Positions 57,931-64,000 of a stretch of 64,000 nucleotides of DNA are shown piece by piece. Numbering within the stretch: the stretch's first letter is position 1; each line of letters begins with the position of its first letter. Source of the stretch: Anaeramoeba flamelloides (lineage: Eukaryota > Metamonada > Anaeramoebidae); the NCBI GenBank assembly GCA_027625915.1, contig JANTQA010000023.1, forward strand, positions 17,546,001 to 17,610,000, read 5' to 3'. The position numbers and the translations under genes were made by a program. The notes below the pieces were generated by a model that worked only from the letters and a program-made list of their open reading frames with translations, searched no databases and was not told where the DNA came from.

Positions 57931-60900
57931 TTAAAAATTTTTGGTTGCTTGTTTCATCATTTGCTGAATAAATGATGGTTTTTGATTTTCTTTTGAAGAC
58001 AATTGATTCTTTTTCGATTCAACATTAAGAAGTGAACTTTTTGTGAAATCTTGAGAAGTGAAATCTTCACAACTCTCAATGATTTGCATTTTCAATTTCA
58101 ACTCATTCTCAAGTAACCCAGTTTGAGATTTTGATTTTTTTTTTGAGAGTTCTAATTCAACAAAACTGTTTTCAATTTCGGAGATTTGCTTCTCAACACC
58201 TAATTTGATTTGGTCTTGCTTTTCTTGCTTTTGTGCAAGTAGGACTAAATTTTGATCTACTTTTCCAAGTTCTTTTTGCTTTTCAATTCTTTTGAGAGTT
58301 TTTTCTTTTTGTTCCGATCGAAGTTTATCGATTGTGGTTTGGATTTGTTTTTGAAGTGTTTTTGAGGTTTCAATCCCAAATTTTCTTGAATTGATTTTTT
58401 CTTTTATTTGTTATTTGTTATATATTATTTGTGATTTATGATATATTTTTTTTATTTTTTTTTTTTATTGATTATAATTGTTTATTTTTTATTTTTTATT
58501 AGATAAGATGTGTTGTTTGTTATATTCCATTTCGTACAAGTGCTGGACTTTATTAAAATGTTTTATAAAGTATTTAACTTCAGTTTAAAAATTAATTTAA
58601 TTTATCAAGAGATAGGGTTGTAATATTATTAAGTTTCTACAATTTTTTTTTAAATGCCGAAATTTTCTTTTGATCTAAAAAAGTTGTACAAGTTGATAAC
58701 AAATAAAAAAAAACAAACAAACTTTTTAAAACTTTAAATAACAATCAATATAAAATATCATAATAAGTTACTCAGTTTTTTTTGATCTCTATGATCTTCT
58801 TCCAGCCGTTCGAAACCTACCATAGAATCTATGATAAAGAGAAAATTATTTTTATGTCACATACTTTCATTTCGATGACAGAATTTTATGGTTATGTCAT
58901 AGAAGGGCTATTATAAACTGTGAAATTTTAAAATAGACCTAAAATTTCTATTAGAAAAAAGATTAAATTTATTATTATTATTATTAATGAAGGGGTGAGT
59001 TTTTAACGTCTCTTGTTTGCTGTTAGATTTTCCAGAATTTGAAAGTATTGAGTAAAACCTATGTTTTTTCTCGATTTTTTTGTATCATGGAAAAGATAAT
59101 GGTGGTTTTTTAGCCCTTGTGTTTATTTGGAAAATCAATTTTTTTTTCTTTATTCTTTTAAATTCTTGGAAAAGTGCGGTTAGCTTTTTTTTAATTTATG
59201 AAAGAAAAAAAAAATTTAAGACTTTTTCTTTTTCTTTCACAAATTAAAAAAACTGTTGTCAGCTTTCCTCGGTTTTTCTGTTTATTAGGTAAATTAATTG
59301 ATTTTCGTTAGGTTTTTTTGAGTTTTCTATTTATTTGGAAAATCAAAGATTTAACTCATTTTTTTAAAAGTTCTCGGAAAGCGTCCTTTGTTTTTTTTTA
59401 ATTCAAGAAATTAAAAAAAAACTGCTAAAATTTTTCTTTTTCTTTCACAAATTAAAAAAACTGTTGTCAGCTTTCCTCGGTTTTTCTGTTTATTAGGTAA
59501 ATTAAGTGATTTTCGTTAGGTTTTATTAAGTTTTCTGTTTATTTGTAAAATCAATAAATTTTCGTTAGGTTTTTTTGAGTTTTCTATTTATTTGGAAAAT
59601 CGATAGATTTACTTAGGTTTTTTTTACTTTAGAAATAAATAGAAAACCTCAAAAAAACCTAGAAAACTTAACAGAATAAAACAGAACACCTCAAGAAAAT
59701 CGATGGGTTTTCTAATCAAAACAAAAATTAAAAAAAAACAATGACATTTTCAACTTGGACTATTTTCTAATTTTTTAATTCTGGAATTTTCAAGCTCAAT
59801 TTCTAGTTTTTTGAAAGTTGTTTGATTTTCAATTTATATTTCCATATTCCTTTTTCCTCAAAAGGAAGATAGCTGATTAATTCATCAAATCCTAGGGTTT
59901 TGAATTTGCGAATTAATTTAAATCTGCTTTTATAAATTGTTATTCTGGTGGAATTAATCTTAGCATCGGTTTTATATGAAAGCCTTGTGAATGTGGATTT
60001 ATTAATAAAATTTTTTTAATAATCCAAGTATCAATTTCTTAAAAATCTGTTTTTGTTAGATCAAATATTTCTAATCCATATAATAGTTGACTATATAAAA
60101 CAGCTTTAAAAAATTTTCATTTTTAATCCATTAGAAAAAATTTTTTGTTCTAAGATATTGATTAATTTTTTGAAATTGGTCTTAATTTTATCAAGGTTAA
60201 ACTTGAAATGAGTTTGTTTATCTAACAGAATACTAATATTTAAAATTTCTTTTGGAATTAAAGTTTTTTTCGTTTTACCATTATTTGGATTCATTCCAAA
60301 ATCTCTTAATATTTTCGGTATTTGTTCTATTTGGTTATTGATAAAAAAGATTAAATTTGAATTTTTTAATACAAATTTTAATGAAGAATCAACAATTTCT
60401 AAAAAATTTTCAGATTTTTAGTGGATCCTCAATTTCTAGACATCTAACAAAATCAAAAGAAAAGAATACTTCAAAGTAATTATTAAATTGGAACTTCATT
60501 CTTTGTAATCTTTGTTTGGGGTTTTTGAATTTTATTGATAAGCATCAAATCTTTTTTACTCATGTTATCACTTTTTTTCACATAATCATTTGATTAAAAA
60601 AGTTCAACATCATTTTTAATTCAGCAACCTTAATAGAATCACAGAAACCTGAAAATTAAAAGTAAAATCAATTATTAGAAGAAACAAATTAATTCCAAAG
60701 AATAATTCATTATATTATTTTCAATCGAACTGACAATAACAATTTAAATCTACCTTCTTTACCAAAATCTTATGAATATTTTTTGGATATCTCAAAAATA
60801 GTCAATTTTTTGAACAATTTTTAATAATTGATCAATCAAAGAAATAATCCGTACCAAAAGATAGTATTAAAAAAACTATTTTCAACAAAATTTTTAATAA

Positions 60901-63336
60901 AGAGATCAATCAAAGAAAAACCCATACTAAAAGATAGTATTAAAAAAAATTGTTGTTATGTTGAGTACCTCCATTTTGTATTTATTTATTTATTTATTTT
61001 TTTTTTAGTTAAGAGATCTTAATTTGAATTTTCAGTTATGTTCTATTAAAGACCCCAATTAAAAATCGTGTTGAACTTTTTTTCGTGAATGGTAAGAATT
61101 TTTTTTACAGTCGTTTTAAAAACGTGAAGATTTTTTTAAAACTTTTTGAAAGTTTTCTGTTTTAACAAAGTAAAAAATTTATCAGAATTAAAACTTTTTG
61201 AAAGTTTTCAAGTTTTAAAAAAGTGAAGGATCAACCTTTAAGTGTGGTGTAGAGACTGGGAAGTGGTAAAGAAAAGCACTTTTTTTAAAAAATTTTTCGC
61301 TTTCTTAAAACATAAAACTTTAAAAAAGTTTTAATTCTGATAAATGTCATAAAAAAAAACAGATTTCACTTTTCGAAAATGACTATATTTGAAAGCAATA
61401 AAAAAATCAATTTCTATGTATGACAAATTCCATGGGAGGTTTGTAACGACTGTATGCTTTTGCGAATAACTCTGAAACAAATTTATTTTTTAAGCAAATT
61501 AAATATTATGAGTTGCTATTTATTTTGGAACTCGGGATCTATCTCGGCACAACAAACAACAGACAATAAAACAAATTAAATCAAAAAACTAATATTTAAT
61601 TGTTTGTTAAGGGACTAATCTCTATTAAATTTTTTATACCTAAATTTAATAGAGGTTGAGAAAATTTTTTGCCAATTACTTAGATTTGAAAATCATGTAT
61701 ATTTTCAATATTATGCATATTTCTAGAAAAGGAATCCTTATTTAGAGATTGGTCAAAAAAAAAATAATAGAGACTAGTCCCTTAAACCTAAATTTACCTG
61801 AAGGGTAATTGACTTCTTTTTTTTATTCCATTACAATTTTAAGTTTTAAAAAGTAGCTATAGAAAGGGTTTAAAAACTCAAATAGAACAGTTTGGTGATC
61901 AATTCTGAAAAATTTTAGTTTTCTTGTGTAAAATTGTTTTGGAAAATGTGATTTATGGAAGTAAAATTAAAACTATATAAAAAAGGGTTTGTTTTCTTCC
62001 ATCGTTTACAATCATACAAAACAATAAATTCTTCAAAAGCTAATTAAATCGGTTAATATTTATAATTCTTGATAAAAAGTTTTATTTAGTATCACAATTA
62101 TTAAATTACTGTAATCTTCCAATTAATAAATGAAAATTTTTATTTCAATTTCCCAAATATTTTTTCCTCATTATTGAATGTAAAAAAAACTCAGATCTTG
62201 TCAAGATCAATTAGAGAATGAAAATTTCAGAAAGTTGTTTCAGAAGTCCAGTACACAAATGCAAAAATGATTTCTGAATTTTTCATTTTTTTTTTGTTAT
62301 AATTGGGATTTTTTCATTAACTGTGATACTTTTTCGGTATGTGAACAAGGGTCGAGTAAACGTGTCAAGATATTGGGTGTTTAAAAATTTACAACAAATT
62401 CTATTTAATAAACCATTGGAGATGTTTGGGTTTGTTCGAATTTGAAAAAAGTATTTTCGATCTTTGCTAGACGTTTCTACTCCAAATCACTTGCTTTCTT
62501 TTTTAAATACAATAGAATCTTACGAAATACATCAAATATATTTTCAAGTTTCTTGACTCTTGTTCACATACCGAAAAAGTATCACAGTTAATGAAAAAAT
62601 CACAATTTTAACTCAATAAAAAATGAAAAATTCAGAAATCATTTTTGCATTTGTGTACTGGACTTCTGAAACAAATTTCTGAAATTTTCATTCTCTAATT
62701 GATCTTGACAAGATCTGAGTTTTTTTTACATTCAAAAATGAGGAAAAAATATTTAGTGAAATTGAAGAAAAACTTTTGGTTTTTGTATTTAGAATTTAAC
62801 ATCACTATAGAGTAGTGAAACTATAGTGACAAATTACTTGTATAAATTCGTTTTTTCACTTTTTTTTTCTTATCCCCCCACTTTTTTTGTTTTTTTGTTT
62901 TGCTACAGTTTAATAAGTTGAGGAGCTACATTAATTTTGCTAATTTCTAAAACGAAACAAAAAAAAATTCTTCTTTGTCATTTGTTCTTGATTACCATTG
63001 GATAGTTGGTTGATTATAGGAAAAGGTCTAAAAGTATTACCCATTCACAATTGAAATAAAATTAAACAAATTGTTTTCCTTATATTTATAAGATCTCTTG
63101 TCTTTCAAATTTACTCTACTGTGAAGCCACGTTAAAGGTTTCAATGGAAACGAAAAAAGTATGGAATAAATTTTTCAAAAAACATAAAAAAGAAAAAAAA
63201 AACAAGGCAAATTACCATCAAGTTTTTTTATTTCCAAATCCAATTTTTTTTCTGCATCGAGATGGCTTTGTTTAAGTTGTTCTAATTCTTCCTGAAATTC
63301 TTTTTTTGTCTTGGTTGAAGGTTTAAGTTCACTCAT
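57931..63336 (-). CDS. Coiled-coil protein of 196 aa; two exons separated by a 4.8-kb transposon-filled intron
   Basis: Exon 1 is 63216-63336 (MSELKPSTKTKKEFQEELEQ ... KKLD) and ends at GTAATT. Exon 2 is 57931-58400, starting after AAAAG and ending ATKNF-TAA. The exons total 591 bases, or 197 codons. The split codon G+AA reads Glu, and the joined LDLEIKKLDEKINSRK stays in a Glu/Lys/Leu coiled-coil pattern. Exon 2 is open for 156 codons and is clearly less AT-rich than its surroundings. The protein is a long helical coil (about 10-130), followed by a Ser/Lys-rich tail with FIQQMMKQATKNF at the end. No family recognised; a structural or complex-assembly role is possible. The alternative is two separate gene fragments, but matched phase, strand and style favour one gene. 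Confidence 0.65.
59226..59600. repeat. Tandem repeat, unit about 208 bp, with 60-bp subrepeats
   Basis: CTGTTGTCAGCTTTCCTCGG occurs at 59253 and again at 59461, with near-identical flanks (CTTTTTCTTTCACAAATTAA before, TCTGTTTATTAGGTAAATTA after). Shorter subrepeats TTTTCGTTAGGTTTTT plus TATTTATTTGGAAAATC recur within and after. The segment 59620-59690 then carries inverted pieces of the same motif (AAAACCTCAAAAAAACCTAG). Confidence 0.8.
59780..60440 (-). mobile_element. LINE fragment (minus strand)
   Basis: The minus frames give FGMNPNNGKTKKTLIPKEIL, then FKAVLYSQLLYGLEIFDLTK, then HSQGFHIKPMLRLIPPE, then SRFKLIRKFKTLGFDELISY. These are the order and motifs of the region after the catalytic box in LINE reverse transcriptases. 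At least three frame changes or stops occur. No poly-A or target duplication was seen. It shares sequence with the shorter fragment at 49580-49865 and has a similar layout to the LINE at 27440-29268. Confidence 0.7.
61607..61785. mobile_element. TTAA-flanked palindromic MITE (family F4), well preserved
   Basis: TTAAGGGACTAATCTCTATT at the left and AATAGAGACTAGTCCCTTAA at the right; 179 bp including a perfect TTAA at both ends. Inverse orientation to the copy at 43858-44037. TTAA targets and short GGG ends resemble piggyBac-derived MITEs; no transposase is present to confirm. Confidence 0.85.
62131..62781. repeat. Large palindrome: two 230-bp inverted arms around a 190-bp spacer
   Basis: The left arm (to about 62360) and right arm (from about 62552) are inverted and highly similar. 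Matching blocks include AACTCAGATCTTGTCAAGAT, CAGTACACAAATGCAAAAAT and ATACTTTTTCGGTATGTGAA, each with its complement. A few mismatches and small indels occur. It lies in the intron of the coiled-coil gene, so a primary transcript would fold into a long hairpin. It could be a foldback transposon. Confidence 0.9.
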
Positions 63337-63861
63337 CAATAAAAATAGAGAATGAAAACAAAAAGAAAATGAAGAAAAAATAAAAGAAAGTACTAAAAAA
63401 TGATTCTTTATTCTTTTCAAAAGATTTGAGTGTTTCTTTAAGGTTGGAAAACACTCAAGAAAAAAAATGTTGATCTTTTGTTGTATCTAGGGTTTGTTGT
63501 TTTGGGTCTTAGCTGTTCGATCTTGTGCTTAGTATGGGTTTTAAAAGTGGGTCAAAATCGTAATTTTTGGAAATTCTTTTTTTTTTTCGAAATCAAAATT
63601 GAAGAGTGATAAATTAATAGATTGGAAGATATTTGATAATTAATTGTGATTTGTCGGTTATTAATTGGAAATTTTTAATTATGTTTAGTTTTATTTTGAA
63701 ACTTTTAAAAAATTGATTTGTTTTCAAAAATTTTTGGTTCTCAATTGAAATTATTCTTTCTCTTTTCCTCAATCAATTAAAAAAGTAATTATTAAATATT
63801 TTAACTAAGTGGTCTTATAATCTTCAATTCTGATTTGTAAAAAAAAAAATAGAAAAGACTA
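63337..63861. other. 5' flank of the coiled-coil gene
   Basis: The minus frame extends upstream of the chosen ATG to an earlier ATG at 63420 (MKRIKNHFLVLSFIFSSFSF), which would add a hydrophobic leader. The later ATG at 63336 is preferred because the preceding codons are Phe/Ser-rich, like the untranslated surroundings. If the first ATG is used, the protein could have a signal anchor. GC content is raised at 63480-63550, consistent with a promoter or 5' UTR. Confidence 0.4.
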
Positions 63862-64000
63862 TTGTTACAATAATGTATGCTGAATAATTTAATCTATGTT
63901 TCGAAATTAATAGTGTGTTTCTTTGTTTATTGAAGACCTAAACACCTACCTATCAAGTAAGTTGACCAAAAAAGTAATTAAATATAGCATTTGTTTCATA
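63862..64000. mobile_element. Family F7 copy e, left end, running off the window
   Basis: TTGTTACAATAATGTATGC, GTGTGTTTCTTTG and GAAGACCTAAACACCTACC match the left 130 bp of copy c at 42957. The remainder lies beyond the window. Confidence 0.55.

Larger units (their letters stand above)
58401..63215 (-). other. 4815-base intron of the coiled-coil gene
   Basis: Donor GTAATT at 63215, acceptor AAAAG at 58401-58402. Other introns in the window are 90 and 200 bases. Its bulk is made of insertions: LINE remnants, a TTAA MITE, tandem repeats, and a 650-bp palindrome. Intron status rests on the exon phase argument, not on transcript evidence. Confidence 0.55.

Noticed and set aside
59226-59600. CRISPR-like array
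   Set aside because: Only two long units plus irregular subrepeats; no regular short repeats with unique spacers, and the DNA is eukaryotic.

Overview
This is strongly AT-rich eukaryotic nuclear DNA from a protist. Genes are sparse, have few introns (donors GTATTA, GTAATT, GTAAAT), and carry Asn runs and Glu/Lys low-complexity tracts. The gene content (a Ras-like domain fused to two BTB domains, F-box, B-box and SPRY proteins, a Ras-group-type LRR protein, an AADAC-like hydrolase) best suggests an amoeboid protist such as Anaeramoeba. Dictyostelids and Entamoeba are less likely alternatives. The assignment is an inference from domain architecture; no search was possible.

Layout. 1-2536: an F-box plus multi-pass membrane gene, read in two frames that meet at a T-run. 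6968-7893: a two-exon LRR gene. 8.4-14 kb: dispersed short transposons, some nested. 16.1-17.3 kb: a broken B-box/coiled-coil/SPRY (TRIM-like) gene. 17648-19140 and 36682-38173: two very similar inverted copies of a 1.49-kb element with terminal inverted repeats. 22.4-23.4 kb: a transposon abutting an unidentified pseudogene. 27440-29268: a 5'-truncated LINE with an 18-bp target-site duplication. 30365-30676: a B-box exon with an out-of-frame T19 run. 30964-32341: a TTAA-flanked element with another transposon inside it. 34812-36002: an intact membrane-anchored alpha/beta hydrolase. 38212-40721: a tRNA-Asn (GTT) gene split by a 2.43-kb insertion. 41.5-48.2 and 53.6-57.5 kb: nests of TTAA-targeting and CAGT-ended elements. 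50869-52977: a two-exon Ras-like/BTB-BTB gene. 57931-63336: a two-exon coiled-coil gene whose 4.8-kb intron holds a LINE fragment, a TTAA MITE, tandem repeats and a large palindrome.

The genes do not form a pathway. Several belong to signalling or ubiquitin-adaptor families that are usually expanded in such amoebae (F-box, BTB, B-box/SPRY). Most of the rest of the window is mobile-element sediment: at least seven non-autonomous DNA-transposon families and one or two LINE families. No CRISPR array, viral element or toxin gene was recognised. The likeliest under-described items are the interrupted tRNA gene, the F-box/TMEM185-like fusion with a TTT-TGA frame change, the degenerate GTPase-BTB protein, and the set of element families that share TTAA plus GGG ends.
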